From contig NZ_JACJGB010000007.1 in assembly GCF_014164775.1 (NCBI RefSeq), forward strand, positions 1 to 64,000: a stretch of DNA of 64,000 bases. The letters are read 5' to 3'. The translations under genes and the position numbers were made by a program. This document shows positions 24,549-33,688 of this stretch, one piece after another. The notes beneath the pieces are model-generated. The model saw nothing but the letters and a program-made list of their open reading frames with translations, did not search any database and was not told where the DNA came from. Positions within the stretch are counted from its first letter, which is position 1. The number at the start of each line of letters is the position of its first letter. The stretch comes from Tessaracoccus sp. MC1679. GTDB taxonomy: Bacteria > Actinomycetota > Actinomycetes > Propionibacteriales > Propionibacteriaceae.

Positions 24549-25451
24549 ATGGGAACCACCACACACCGCTTCCTGCTCTCTATCGGCGCCAGTGTCGGCG
24601 TCCTGGCCCTTGCTTCGGCGGGTCTCCCGGCCTCGGCGGCCGATCCCGTCGCCTGCGGCGACACCATCACCACCTCCACCACCCTCACCCAGGACCTCGT
24701 CTGCAACGGGGGCGACGGGCTCAAAATCGGAGCGAACGGCATCGTGCTCGATCTGGGTGGCCACTCGATCGACGGCGGGGGCGTGTCAGTAGCTGGCGTG
24801 CGAATCGACAACGACCACGATGTCACGGTCCGCAACGGGAGCATCGCGGGATTCTCGGCCGGCGTTGAGGTGCAGCAGTCCCAGCGCGCTCACGTTTACT
24901 CCCTCGACATCACCCCCGTGACTCGCGGGATCAACATCGGTGGTGGCGGCACGCACCTGATCGAGAAGAACATCATCCACGGCGCCGGCGGTGACGGAAT
25001 CAGGGTGGCCGTCTCCACCGGGAACGTGATCGCGAAGAACACGGTCACCGGCAACGTGTGGGGCATCAGCATCGCTGACTGGTCCAGCGTCACCCTGGTG
25101 GAGAAGAACGTAGCCACAGGGAATCGACACCATGGACTTGGCGCCTTCAGCGGGGCCACTGGGACCAGCTTCATCAAGAACATCGTCAGTGGGACGCGCG
25201 ACAACGGCATCGTCGTCGGCGGCGACGTGTCTGGGTCCTACCTTGAGAAGAACACTGTCTCCACCAGCCGACTTGCAGGCATCCTGGTGAACAACGTGAA
25301 CTCCACACTGGTCAAGAACGTCGTGGTCGACAACGTCGAACTGGGTATCGAGGCGGTCGAAGGCGTCATCGGATCCGGCAATCTCGCGGCCGGCAACAAT
25401 GGCGGTGTCGATCCGCAGTGCACCGGCGTGGTGTGCCTGCCGTACGTCTGA
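24549..25451 (+). CDS. Secreted right-handed beta-helix (NosD-like) protein
   Basis: 300 residues. A Sec signal peptide (about 1-30) with cleavage after SAGLPASAA is followed by DPVACGDTITTSTTLTQDLVCNG, the typical start of parallel beta-helix proteins with a disulfide pair. Then come about eight turns with repeated glycine/asparagine-rich coils: GIVLDLGGHSIDG, DVTVRNGSIAGF, TGNVIAKNTVTGNVWGIS, SSVTLVEKNVATGNRHHG and STLVKNVVVDNVELG. These belong to the right-handed beta-helix superfamily (NosD/CASH-like). A second disulfide is likely at the C-terminus (DPQCTGVVCLP). The ligand, probably a polysaccharide, is unknown. A strong hairpin follows the gene. Confidence 0.8.
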   Translation: MGTTTHRFLLSIGASVGVLALASAGLPASAADPVACGDTITTSTTLTQDLVCNGGDGLKIGANGIVLDLGGHSIDGGGVSVAGVRIDNDHDVTVRNGSIAGFSAGVEVQQSQRAHVYSLDITPVTRGINIGGGGTHLIEKNIIHGAGGDGIRVAVSTGNVIAKNTVTGNVWGISIADWSSVTLVEKNVATGNRHHGLGAFSGATGTSFIKNIVSGTRDNGIVVGGDVSGSYLEKNTVSTSRLAGILVNNVNSTLVKNVVVDNVELGIEAVEGVIGSGNLAAGNNGGVDPQCTGVVCLPYV

Positions 25452-25490
25452 TCGCGGCCCAGGATATCCACTCTCCGCCACCCGATTGAT

Positions 25491-25516
25491 GGGCCCCGGC
25501 TCCGGCCGGGGCCTTT
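25491..25516 (+). terminator. Hairpin terminator after the beta-helix gene
   Basis: GGCCCCGG at 25492-25499 and CCGGGGCC at 25506-25513 form an 8-bp GC-only stem with a six-base loop, followed by TTT. It is placed 40 bases after the stop codon, as expected of an intrinsic terminator in high-GC bacteria with a short T tract. Confidence 0.65.
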
Positions 25517-25580
25517 CGGTGGGAGCCTCGGGTACAGGGCATCCGCAACCACGCAGGATGTGCGACGAGAGGATTCACCC

Positions 25581-26978
25581 ATGCGCGAGACCCACCTCCG
25601 CCAGGGACGGCAGACGGTCAAGCTGGGCTTGATCAAGGTGATCCACGACCTGTTCCCCGACGAGCGGCTCAAGACGTCCTACTCCATCTTGGAGGGAGTC
25701 TTCTGCAACCTCGTGGGCTCGGCGCTGTCCACCCGGGAGGTGAGCCTGATCGGCGCACGACTCAAGCAGTGGGCCGCCGATCCGGCGAGCAGCATCGTCT
25801 CCCTCGGCCGCGACGGCGGCTACCACGTCTACCAGGTGGGCGACCTCGTGGCCCGCGTTGTGTATCCGGTGATCATGGACCCGGCGCAGGTGGAGCCGTT
25901 CCAGGTGATCCCTTTCGCCCCCGGCTTCATCGTGGACTTCGGCGATGTGGACAAGGGCAACGGCGTCCCGCTGATTCCGCCCACGCGGTTGTCGGCCGCC
26001 TATGCGGAGAGCCAGGAATGGCTGGACCGCATTGACGTCGAGGTGGTGGCCGACGTCAACGCCTACATCCTCTCGGGCCGCTCGACGAAGCTGATCAGCA
26101 TCGCGGAGGCCCTCCACGAGAAGCGGCTCGCGGACATCGCCGACGTCATCCTGGCCGAGCGACGGGCGCTGCGCATGCTGGCGATCTCCGGGCCGTCGTC
26201 GTCCGGGAAGACCACCACCACGCAGCGCCTCGCGACGCAGCTCGAGGTCAACGGCCTGAAACCCGTGTCCTTGTCACTGGACAACTACTTCCTCAATCGC
26301 GATCGCACACCTGTGGACCCCGACGGCAGGTACGACTTCGAGAGCCCCGATGCGCTGGACCTCACCCTCCTCACGCACCACATTGCTGAGTTGGTGGATG
26401 GCCACCCCATCGAGGTCCCTACGTTCGACTTCATCACCGGCAGCAGGATGCCGGACACCACCTGGCTCCAGGTTGGCCCTGCGGAGATCCTCCTGATCGA
26501 GGGCATCCACGCGCTCAACCCCAGATTGATGGAAGGTGTCAAGCGCAACGCGGTATTCAAGGTGTACGTGAGCGCCCTTGGCGGGCTCAACATCGACCTG
26601 ATGAACCGCGTGCCGACGACGGAGGTCCGGCTGCTGCGCCGGATCGTGCGCGATCACAGGGATCGCGGCATCTCCCCGGAACTCACCATCGGCCAGTGGG
26701 ACAGCGTGCGTCGCGGGGAGTACGCGCACGTCTTCCTGTTCCAGGAGGACGCGGATGTGATGTTCAACTCCAGCATGCTGTACGAGTTGAACGCGTTGAG
26801 GCCGTTCGCGGAGGCGGCGCTGGCGACGATCCCCGACGGTAGCCCAGCCGTGGACACGCGGGACAGGCTGCTGAACCTGCTGACCTTCTTCGAGCCGCTC
26901 GACACCGAGAGGGTCCCGTTCAACTCGATCCTGCGGGAGTTCATCGGAGGAAGCCTCTACGCGCCGCCCGCCGGCTGA
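25581..26978 (+). CDS. Uridine kinase family protein (phosphoribulokinase/uridine-kinase fold)
   Basis: 465 residues from ATG 25581 (GAGAGGA upstream). The N-terminal 190 residues are an accessory domain (EVSLIGARLKQWAADPA; YHVYQVGDLVARVVYPVI). The kinase domain begins with P-loop GPSSSGKT at 204-211. It continues with LSLDNYFLNRDRTPVDPDGRYDFESPDAL (substrate-binding Asp/Tyr region) and AEILLIEGIHALN (Walker B-like), then VPTTEVRLLRRIVRDHRDRG and FNSSMLYELNALRPF. This longer form resembles uridine kinases of other bacteria that carry an N-terminal TGS/threonyl-tRNA-synthetase-derived region; the substrate may not be uridine. The last residues (PPAG) and stop come from a repeat. Confidence 0.8.
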   Translation: MRETHLRQGRQTVKLGLIKVIHDLFPDERLKTSYSILEGVFCNLVGSALSTREVSLIGARLKQWAADPASSIVSLGRDGGYHVYQVGDLVARVVYPVIMDPAQVEPFQVIPFAPGFIVDFGDVDKGNGVPLIPPTRLSAAYAESQEWLDRIDVEVVADVNAYILSGRSTKLISIAEALHEKRLADIADVILAERRALRMLAISGPSSSGKTTTTQRLATQLEVNGLKPVSLSLDNYFLNRDRTPVDPDGRYDFESPDALDLTLLTHHIAELVDGHPIEVPTFDFITGSRMPDTTWLQVGPAEILLIEGIHALNPRLMEGVKRNAVFKVYVSALGGLNIDLMNRVPTTEVRLLRRIVRDHRDRGISPELTIGQWDSVRRGEYAHVFLFQEDADVMFNSSMLYELNALRPFAEAALATIPDGSPAVDTRDRLLNLLTFFEPLDTERVPFNSILREFIGGSLYAPPAG

Positions 26979-27075
26979 GGCGCGAGGAGCGCAGCCACGA
27001 GCCTCGAAGCCTCAGAAACGTTCCTAGTCAGCTCACGTTTCATAGGCTTCGAGGCCGCTACGCGGCACCTCAGCC
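26970..27075. repeat. Long palindromic element, family 1, copy 5
   Basis: GCCGGCTGAGGCGCGAGGAGC on the left and GCTACGCGGCACCTCAGCC on the right. The inner arms CCTCGAAGCCTCAGAAACG and CGTTTCATAGGCTTCGAGG flank the centre TTCCTAGTCAGCTCA. The left end is the last codons and TGA of the preceding kinase gene. A partial left arm (GCGAGGAGCGAAGCGACGAAC) follows at about 27085. Confidence 0.9.
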
Positions 27076-27154
27076 CGCTGTAACGCGAGGAGCGAAGCGA
27101 CGAACCCACACCCCTCCCCGATCCCTGAGGGTCGCCAACGCCGAAGGCGCGGGC

Positions 27155-27230
27155 GGCGTCTCGAAGGGTCGTGACCCCCACCCGACAAGCAGTCCCGCTG
27201 CCGGGTCGCGCCACGACCCTTCGAGACGCC
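27155..27230. repeat. Long hairpin, family 4 (GACCCTTCGAGACG type)
   Basis: GGCGTCTCGAAGGGTCGTG at 27155-27173 is perfectly complementary to CACGACCCTTCGAGACGCC at 27212-27230, with a 38-base loop. It lies between copy 5 of family 1 and the 3' end of lacZ. The palindrome could terminate transcription in both directions between these convergent genes, although there is no T run. It is a single copy in this window. Confidence 0.85.
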
Positions 27231-27319
27231 CGCCAGTCGCTGACGCGACGCGGGGCTCCTCAAGGACCGATGGGCCCCCGCCGGCGGGGGTGGCACCCCT
27301 CAGCCAGCGGGGGCGGCCG

Positions 27320-30300
27320 TCAGCGGATGCCCTGGAAGGCGAACCTGAACACCAACTCACCCTGCGGCAGCCGGTATTCCGGATGGGTCATCGCGCCCCA
27401 GCTGTCGTCGCCGCCCACGCCGCGACGCATCAACGCCGGGCGCAGCACCGTCTTCTGGATCGGGGGCAGGTCCACCGGGTGGGCCGCGTTCTCGATCTCG
27501 AACGGCGTCCACGGCAGCGCCGAGAACTCCATGGGCTCGTCGACGGCGTCGAAACGCAACCCCGCCCCGCGACCGTCAGTCACCGTCGCCCACCGCACCC
27601 CGGTGTGGCTGCCCGACTCCTGCGGCCGGATGTAGGGCGTGAGCTGTTCGGTGACATCCGCCGACCACACGCCCAGGCGCGCGCCGGAACGACGGTCCAC
27701 ATAGCTCTCCTCCGGACCCTCGCCGTACCAGGTGAGAGTGTCCAGCTCCGGGTCCGTGACCAGCATGAGCCCGAACTCCGGCATGTCGGTCAGCCCATCC
27801 CCCGGACGCACCGTCAGCGTCACCTGCACGCGACCCTCGCCGTCGACCAGGTACACCACGTCGCACTCCCCCGCCGGGCTGCTGGGCAGCTCGTAGGTGT
27901 AGCGGATCTCGACGGCGTCGCCCACCACCGTGGCGGTGGGTCCAGCCTCGCTGGCCTCGGCGTATCGGCTTGCCAGCGCCCATTGACCGTCCCGGAACGG
28001 CATGTTCCAGCCGCGCTCGTTGGAGGTGGGTGCGTGCCAGAAGTTGGGCTTGGGGATGCCGCGCACCAGTTCGCGGCCGCCGTCGGCGCTCAGCCCGTAC
28101 CGGTACGAGACGAGCCCGCCGTACAGCTTCGAGAACAGGGCCGTGAAGTGCCGGCCCCGGACGCCGAAGTTGTGGATCCCGTCGACCAGTTGGGGCGCGG
28201 GCCGCGGGGCGGCCGGAGCCGGGTCCCCCGCGACAGTGAACACCGCCTGCTCCCACGACACCTCATGCCCCGCTGGAGCCCAGGACGACGCCTGGGGAAC
28301 TCGGAACGACACCTCGACGGTGTACTCGCCCCCGGCGTCGGGCAGGTCGATCGGCAGCGGGTAACTGCCTGCCTCCCCCGGCTCCACCGATGTCTCGACG
28401 GTGGCCTCCGCCAGCACGCGACCCTCGCGCCCCAGCGTCACCACGCACTCGTAGTTCGACGTCGGCGTGAACAGCAGCCGGTTCTCCACCTCGAACGAAT
28501 CGCCCGAGATCTGGATGTTGAGGCCCTGGTAGAGCTTCTTGACCTCCTGCAGCTTCGGCGACGGCGAGTGGTCGGCGAACACGATGCCGTTTCCGCTGAA
28601 CTCGGCGTCGTGGGGCGCCTCACCGCAGTCCCCGCCGTAGCCGAAGTACGCGTTGCCGTGGCGGTCCGTGAGCGCGATGGCCTGGTCCGAGAAGTCCCAG
28701 ATGAAGCCGCCCTGGTACAGCGGCTCGCGGTAAGCCAGGTCGATGTACTTGTCCACGGCCCCGAACGAGTTGCCCATGGTGTGGGCGTATTCGCACAGGA
28801 TGTACGGCTTGTCCCGGTTGGTGGCTAGGAACTCCTCGATGGCGGCCGCCGGGGTGTACATGGTGCTGACCACGTCTGTGGTCTCCGGGTAGCGCGGGTC
28901 CCAGTGGACGCCCTCGTAGTGCACCGGGCGGGTGTCGAGCGCGCGGAAGTGATCCGCCACGTCCCGCAGGTTGGTGCCGCCGAAGGACTCGTTGCCGCAG
29001 GACCACATCACGATGCTGGCGTGGTTCTTGTCCCGCTCCAGCATGTTGCTGGCGCGGTCCAGCAGCGCGTCGCGCCACTCGGGCAGGTCGCCCGGCACCG
29101 CCTGCTCCAGCGTGACCCGCCCTCGCACAACGGCGTCCCACATGCCGTGGGACTCGAGGTTCATCTCGTCGATGACGTAGAGGCCGTACTCGTCGGTGAG
29201 CTCGTAGAGGAACGAGTTGTTGGGGTAGTGGCTGGTGCGCACCGCATTGATGTTGTGGGCCTTCATGAGGCGGAGATCCGCCTCGGTCTGCTCGCGGCTC
29301 ATCACCCGCCCCTGAAGCCCGAACTCGTGCCGGTTGACGCCGTTGAACACCACCCGGCGGCCGTTGATCTTCATCACGCCGTCCTCGATGCCGAAGCGGC
29401 GGATGCCCACGCGCTGCGGGATCACCTCGACGACGGCGCCGGTCGTGTCGAGCACCTCGACGGTCAGGTCGTACAGCTGCGGATCCTCGGCACTCCAGAG
29501 GAGCGGAGCCTCGACGGCGACCGCAAGCACCCCGTCGTCGCCTACCGTCAGCGCACCGACGCCCGCCAGCCTGGCCCGCACGGAGCCCTCCCCCTGAAGC
29601 GACACGGCGAGGCGAACCTCGGCCGACGCCAGATCCTCGGCCACCGGCGTGGTGATCCGCAGATCCTCGGCGTGCACCCGGGGGCGGCGGTAGAGCATCA
29701 CGTCACGGAACAGGCCGGAGAACCGGTAGAAGTCCTGGTCCTCGATCCATGCCGCGCCGCTCCACTTGTACACCTGCGCCGCGAGCTTGTTCTCGCCGGC
29801 GACGAGGGCCTCGGTGAGGTCGAACTCCGACGGCGTGAACGCGTCACCGCCGTAGCCGATGTAGACGCCGTTCAGCCACACCGCAACCGTCGACTCGGCC
29901 CCCTTGAAGGAGACGCTCAGCCGCTCGCCGTCGGCCAGAGCATGGTCGAGGGTGAAGTGGGTGACGTAGCTGCCCACCGGGTTGAACTTCTGCGGGATCT
30001 CGCCCGGCCAGATGTCCTCGAGCCCGTCCCACGGGTGCTGGACGTTGGCGTACTGCGGCCGGTCGTAGCCCTGCAGCTGGATGTGGCCGTGGACGCGGAT
30101 GTCGTCCCAGGCGTCCACGTCGTAGTCAGCTGCCTCGAAGCCCGACGGCGCGAGCGCGAGGTTCTTGGCGTAGTGGAACTTCCACACCCCGTTGAGGCAC
30201 TGTTCGAAGCTGCTCACGCCGAGCGCCGCCTCGGCGGGCTCCGCGAACCAGCGGTGGTCCGAGTGCGCAGCCAGCCGGTTCTCGGCGAAGTAGGTGGGGT

Positions 30301-30328
30301 CTGCGATTCTGGTGGGATCGAATGTCAC
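27320..30328 (-). CDS. lacZ: Beta-galactosidase, GH2 family (LacZ-type)
   Basis: 1002 residues, close to E. coli LacZ (1024). The GTG start at 30328 overlaps the TGA of the upstream permease, so it is the last gene of the lac-like operon. N-terminal sugar-binding domain: WKFHYAKNLALAPSGFEAADYD and PQYANVQHPWDG. The central TIM barrel contains VNRHEFGLQGRVM, NINAVRTSHYPNN and SIVMWSCGNESFGGTN (acid/base Glu in GNES), then YILCEYAHTMGNSFG (nucleophile Glu in CEYAH). The C-terminal Bgal small-chain domain includes NIQISGDSFEVENRLLFT, GREVVRG-type RELVRGIPKPNFWHAPTSNERG and TWYGEGPEESYVDRRSGARLG. It hydrolyses beta-galactosides in the cytoplasm after ABC import. Confidence 0.95.
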   Translation of the reverse strand: MTFDPTRIADPTYFAENRLAAHSDHRWFAEPAEAALGVSSFEQCLNGVWKFHYAKNLALAPSGFEAADYDVDAWDDIRVHGHIQLQGYDRPQYANVQHPWDGLEDIWPGEIPQKFNPVGSYVTHFTLDHALADGERLSVSFKGAESTVAVWLNGVYIGYGGDAFTPSEFDLTEALVAGENKLAAQVYKWSGAAWIEDQDFYRFSGLFRDVMLYRRPRVHAEDLRITTPVAEDLASAEVRLAVSLQGEGSVRARLAGVGALTVGDDGVLAVAVEAPLLWSAEDPQLYDLTVEVLDTTGAVVEVIPQRVGIRRFGIEDGVMKINGRRVVFNGVNRHEFGLQGRVMSREQTEADLRLMKAHNINAVRTSHYPNNSFLYELTDEYGLYVIDEMNLESHGMWDAVVRGRVTLEQAVPGDLPEWRDALLDRASNMLERDKNHASIVMWSCGNESFGGTNLRDVADHFRALDTRPVHYEGVHWDPRYPETTDVVSTMYTPAAAIEEFLATNRDKPYILCEYAHTMGNSFGAVDKYIDLAYREPLYQGGFIWDFSDQAIALTDRHGNAYFGYGGDCGEAPHDAEFSGNGIVFADHSPSPKLQEVKKLYQGLNIQISGDSFEVENRLLFTPTSNYECVVTLGREGRVLAEATVETSVEPGEAGSYPLPIDLPDAGGEYTVEVSFRVPQASSWAPAGHEVSWEQAVFTVAGDPAPAAPRPAPQLVDGIHNFGVRGRHFTALFSKLYGGLVSYRYGLSADGGRELVRGIPKPNFWHAPTSNERGWNMPFRDGQWALASRYAEASEAGPTATVVGDAVEIRYTYELPSSPAGECDVVYLVDGEGRVQVTLTVRPGDGLTDMPEFGLMLVTDPELDTLTWYGEGPEESYVDRRSGARLGVWSADVTEQLTPYIRPQESGSHTGVRWATVTDGRGAGLRFDAVDEPMEFSALPWTPFEIENAAHPVDLPPIQKTVLRPALMRRGVGGDDSWGAMTHPEYRLPQGELVFRFAFQGIR

Positions 30329-31146
30329 TTGATGGCTCCTGTGATGCCCTCGGCGAAGGCGCGCTGCAGCACGAGGAAGACAACCATCGTGGGCAGGGAC
30401 GCCATCAGCACGGCGAGCATCAGTACTCCGTAGTCGGTCACGTAGCCGGCGCGCAGGTTCGAGATGAGCATCGGCATGGTCTGGAATGAGTTGTTGACGA
30501 GGATCACCTTGGGCCACAGGAAGTTGTTCCATGCGGTCATGAAGGTGATGACGGCCGCGGCCGCCAGGGTGGACTTCATCGTGGGGATGAAGATGCGGAA
30601 GAAGATGCTGACCTCGCTCAGCCCGTCGATCCTGGCCGCCTCGATGATCTCGTGCGGGAAGGACCGGGAGGCCTGACGGAAGAACAGCACCAGGAACGGC
30701 GTTGCGATCGCGGGGAGGATCACCGCTCCCACCGAGTTGACCATTCCGAAGTCCGCGAACATCTGGAACAGCGGGATCATCGTGGCCGCGAACGGAATCA
30801 TCATGGCCAGGAGCAGGAACGCCATGAGACGGTCCTTGCCCTTGGAGTGGAACACCTCGAAGCCGTAGCCCGCGACGGAGCACACGAGCAGCGCCAGCAC
30901 CGTCGTGCCGACGGCGTTGATCGTGGAGTACCACATGGCCGAGGCCACGTCCTGCTGGGACACCAGCGAGACGAAGTTGTCGATCAGGGCCGTGCCGGGG
31001 ATCATCCGCGAGCTGAGGACGTCCTGGCTGGTGTTGGTGGCCGAGACCACCATGAAGTACAGCGGGAAGATCGACACGATCGCCGAGACGGCGAGGAACG
31101 CGTAGGAAGGCACGCGGCGCCACTGGGTCTTAGTCACGCTTATCAC
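30325..31146 (-). CDS. Sugar ABC transporter permease (MalG-type)
   Basis: 273 residues, six membrane helices. The permease EAA loop reads SFPHEIIEAARIDGLSEVSIFFRIFIP, the site where the shared ATPase docks. It is the inner-membrane partner of the MalF-type permease; the GTG start overlaps the end of that gene by 17 bases, and its own stop overlaps the lacZ start. No ATP-binding subunit is encoded here, so a shared MsiK-like ATPase elsewhere is presumed, as is usual in actinobacteria. Confidence 0.93.
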   Translation of the reverse strand: MISVTKTQWRRVPSYAFLAVSAIVSIFPLYFMVVSATNTSQDVLSSRMIPGTALIDNFVSLVSQQDVASAMWYSTINAVGTTVLALLVCSVAGYGFEVFHSKGKDRLMAFLLLAMMIPFAATMIPLFQMFADFGMVNSVGAVILPAIATPFLVLFFRQASRSFPHEIIEAARIDGLSEVSIFFRIFIPTMKSTLAAAAVITFMTAWNNFLWPKVILVNNSFQTMPMLISNLRAGYVTDYGVLMLAVLMASLPTMVVFLVLQRAFAEGITGAIK

Positions 31147-32089
31147 CGATCTTCATCTGGATGAACGCCAGGACCGCCACCATGATCAGGATCACGTAGG
31201 ACAGCGCGGCGCCGTAGCCGAAGTTGGGGTTCCTCTGGAAGGACACCTCGTACAGGTAGTGCGACATCGTCATCGACGTGTACGCCGGGCCGCCCTGCGT
31301 CAGGTTCCAGGACTCGTCGAACAGCTGGATGGTGCCGTTGGTCGAGAGGATCGCGGTGAGCAGGATCATGGGCTTGAGCTGGGGGATTGTCACGTACCAG
31401 AACGTCTTGAACGAGTTGGCGCCGTCGATCTTGGCGGCCTCCAGCGACGAGTAGTCGATGTTCTGCAGGGCCGCGAGGTAGAACACCATGTTGTAGCCGG
31501 TCCAGCGCCACAGCAGGCCGAGGATGATCACGAAGCGTGCGGTGTCCGTCTCACCCAGCCAGTTGACGGGCGAATCGACGAAGTTGAGCCCCATCAGGAT
31601 GTCGTTGACCAGGCCGTCGTTGGCGAACATGGTGCGGAACACCAGCGAGTAGGACACCAGCGACACCGCGCAGGGCAGGAAGATCGCGGTGCGCCACAGG
31701 CCCTTGTACCGCAGCGTCTTGTCGTTGAGCAGATTGGCCAGCACGAGCGCGACGATCAGCATGATCGGCACCTGGATGATCAGGTAGATGAACGTGTTCT
31801 GGACGGTGAGCTTGAAGATCTCGTCGCTGAACAGGCGCTGGTAGTTGTACCAGAGGGGATCGGCGAAATCGAGCCTGGTGCCTCGCCCTGTCTGCATCGA
31901 CAGGATGAAGGCCTGCGCCATGGGCCAGAAATTCATCCAGAGGATGAGGATCGCGGCCGGCAGGAGGAAGATCCAGCCCGTGAGGTTGCGCTGCGCCTCG
32001 ATGCCGAAGCGACGGCGCTTCGCGGGCGAGGAACCCGCATCGTCGGATGGGACGGCCTTGCGGACGGCCACCCGGGAACGTTCAGTCAT
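31130..32089 (-). CDS. Sugar ABC transporter permease (MalF-type)
   Basis: 319 residues from ATG 32089 with AAGGTGG upstream. An N-terminal charged region precedes the first helix LTGWIFLLPAAILILWMNFW. The EAA motif is IDYSSLEAAKIDGANSFKTFWYVTIPQLKP. The periplasmic loop GESFQSLFSDEIF-type region (RLFSDEIFKLTVQNTFIYLI) is typical. It lies directly after the binding-protein gene (70 bases) in the operon. Confidence 0.93.
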   Translation of the reverse strand: MTERSRVAVRKAVPSDDAGSSPAKRRRFGIEAQRNLTGWIFLLPAAILILWMNFWPMAQAFILSMQTGRGTRLDFADPLWYNYQRLFSDEIFKLTVQNTFIYLIIQVPIMLIVALVLANLLNDKTLRYKGLWRTAIFLPCAVSLVSYSLVFRTMFANDGLVNDILMGLNFVDSPVNWLGETDTARFVIILGLLWRWTGYNMVFYLAALQNIDYSSLEAAKIDGANSFKTFWYVTIPQLKPMILLTAILSTNGTIQLFDESWNLTQGGPAYTSMTMSHYLYEVSFQRNPNFGYGAALSYVILIMVAVLAFIQMKIGDKRD

Positions 32090-32159
32090 GTCTACAGTCC
32101 ACCTTTCGCGCGGGTGGGGGCCGGTCCAGCCGGCCCCCACCTCACTGGCTAGCGAGGAA

Positions 32160-33464
32160 TCACTCCATTGCGAATTCGACGGCCTGCTGGGCCTCCTCGA
32201 GCGCGGTGGTCATGTCCCCGCCGTCGACGATCTTGGTCATCGCGGCGCTGACGGAGTCACGGCCCTCGTAGTAGTAGGCGCCGGTGTTGTTGCTCGGCAC
32301 CTGGGCGGCGAAGTCCAGCACCTGGGTGAAGATCGGCTCGCCGCCGAAGAACTCCTGGGGCTCGGAGTAGACGTCGCTCTCCGCGGCGGGCAGCCAGTTG
32401 GCCAGAGCGCCCGAGGCGGGGAGGATCGTGTCGTAGAACTCGTTGGAGCCGGCGAAGGTGGCGTTCAGGAAGTCAGCGGCCAGCGCCTTGTCAGCGTTCG
32501 ACGAGATGGCCCAGGACGAGCCGCCGTTGGCGGAGTAGTTGGTGGCGCCGTCGACGCCGTCCAGCTTGGGCAGGTTGGTGATGCCCCACAAGCCGCTCTG
32601 GTCGGGCGCGGACTGGATGGAGCCCAGGATCCACACGCCGTTGATGGTGCCGGCCACGTTGGAGTTCACGAAGGTGCCGATGTACTCATCCCACGAGTTG
32701 ACCTCCACGAAGACGCCCGAGTCCACGAGCTCCTTGTAGGTCTCGATGGACGCGATCAGCGCCTCGTTGCCCACGATGGTGGGATTGCCCTCGTCGTCGA
32801 ACAGGCTGGCGCCGGCCGACTGCATGATCATCATGATGAGGTCTGACTGGCCCGCCAGGCCCGAGAGCAGCGGCTGGCCGGTCTTGGCCAGCACGTCCTT
32901 GCCCTTGGTGATGAAGTCCGACCATGTGATGTCAGTGAAATCGGCGACCGTGTAGCCGGCCTCCTCGAGCACGTCGGTGCGCAGCGCCGTGATGGCGGTG
33001 CCGTTGTCGAAGGGAAGACCGTAGTTGACGCCGTCGAGGGTGGAGTAGGCCACCACGCCCTCGGGGAACTCGCCGAAGTCGACGTCGGTGTCCGTGTAGT
33101 CGTTGAAGAGGTCCGGGTAGTTGATGACGTTCTTCTGGAACGCGTTGTTCTGCATGAGGAAGATGTCCGGCAGCTCGCCGGTCTCCTGCGACTGCGCGAG
33201 GGTGGTGAGCTTGGTCTGCAGGTCGTCCCAGGGGGTCTCGATCACCTCGAGCTCGAAATCGGGGTTCTCCTGCTTGTAGATCTTTTCCGCTTCTTCGAGG
33301 GCGAAGATGTTGAAGGCAGGGTCCCAGGCCCAGACGGTGAGCTTGCCGTCGCCGGCGTCCCCGTCGGAACCGTTGCTGCCGGTGGAGCCGTTGTCTCCAC
33401 CGCAGGCGGTGAGCGCCAGAGGCACCACGACGGCCATGGCCGCGAGCTTCTTCCACGAATTCAT
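32160..33464 (-). CDS. Extracellular sugar-binding lipoprotein of the lac ABC transporter
   Basis: 434 residues. Lipoprotein signal peptide with lipobox LTAC (cysteine at about residue 21). The mature part is a family 1-type solute-binding protein: KLTVWAWDPAFNIFALEEAEKIYKQENP, LTTLAQSQETGELPDIFLMQNNAF and VEVNSWDEYIGTFVNSNVAGTINGVW; typical closing segment SAAMTKIVDGGDMTTALEEAQQAVEF. It is the first gene of the operon, after a LacI operator. It captures the oligosaccharide outside the cell and passes it to the two permeases. The sugar is inferred from lacZ to be a beta-galactoside. Confidence 0.9.
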   Translation of the reverse strand: MNSWKKLAAMAVVVPLALTACGGDNGSTGSNGSDGDAGDGKLTVWAWDPAFNIFALEEAEKIYKQENPDFELEVIETPWDDLQTKLTTLAQSQETGELPDIFLMQNNAFQKNVINYPDLFNDYTDTDVDFGEFPEGVVAYSTLDGVNYGLPFDNGTAITALRTDVLEEAGYTVADFTDITWSDFITKGKDVLAKTGQPLLSGLAGQSDLIMMIMQSAGASLFDDEGNPTIVGNEALIASIETYKELVDSGVFVEVNSWDEYIGTFVNSNVAGTINGVWILGSIQSAPDQSGLWGITNLPKLDGVDGATNYSANGGSSWAISSNADKALAADFLNATFAGSNEFYDTILPASGALANWLPAAESDVYSEPQEFFGGEPIFTQVLDFAAQVPSNNTGAYYYEGRDSVSAAMTKIVDGGDMTTALEEAQQAVEFAME

Positions 33465-33548
33465 GAAAACTTCCTTGTCTGTTGTGGCTGCACCGAGGCA
33501 CGGGTCGGTGCGTCCCGGAAGGCGTCCTCGCCTACGTCGGTGACCAAT

Positions 33549-33560
33549 GTTTACGTAAAC
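33549..33560. promoter_or_regulatory. LacI-family operator, perfect 12-bp palindrome
   Basis: GTTTACGTAAAC is a perfect palindrome with the central CG pair typical of LacI/GalR-family operators. It lies 85 bases upstream of the sugar-binding lipoprotein gene and 129 bases before the divergent LacI gene. Binding here would block transcription of the importer-lacZ operon and possibly of the repressor. Confidence 0.8.
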
Positions 33561-33688
33561 GTAGCACGTCCCCTAGTGGCCGACATAGGGGGTCAGATAA
33601 CGGTCTGATAACACTTGCTCGCCTGCATGGCAGGAGCGATTCGCTGGGATGGTGACGTCAACATCGGAACCGGGCTACACTCCCGGCC

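Noticed and set aside
27320-31123. A 1267-residue protein joining beta-galactosidase to upstream sequence
   Set aside because: The upstream part is the wrong frame of the MalG-type permease gene; the GTG at 30328 overlapping the permease stop is the natural start.
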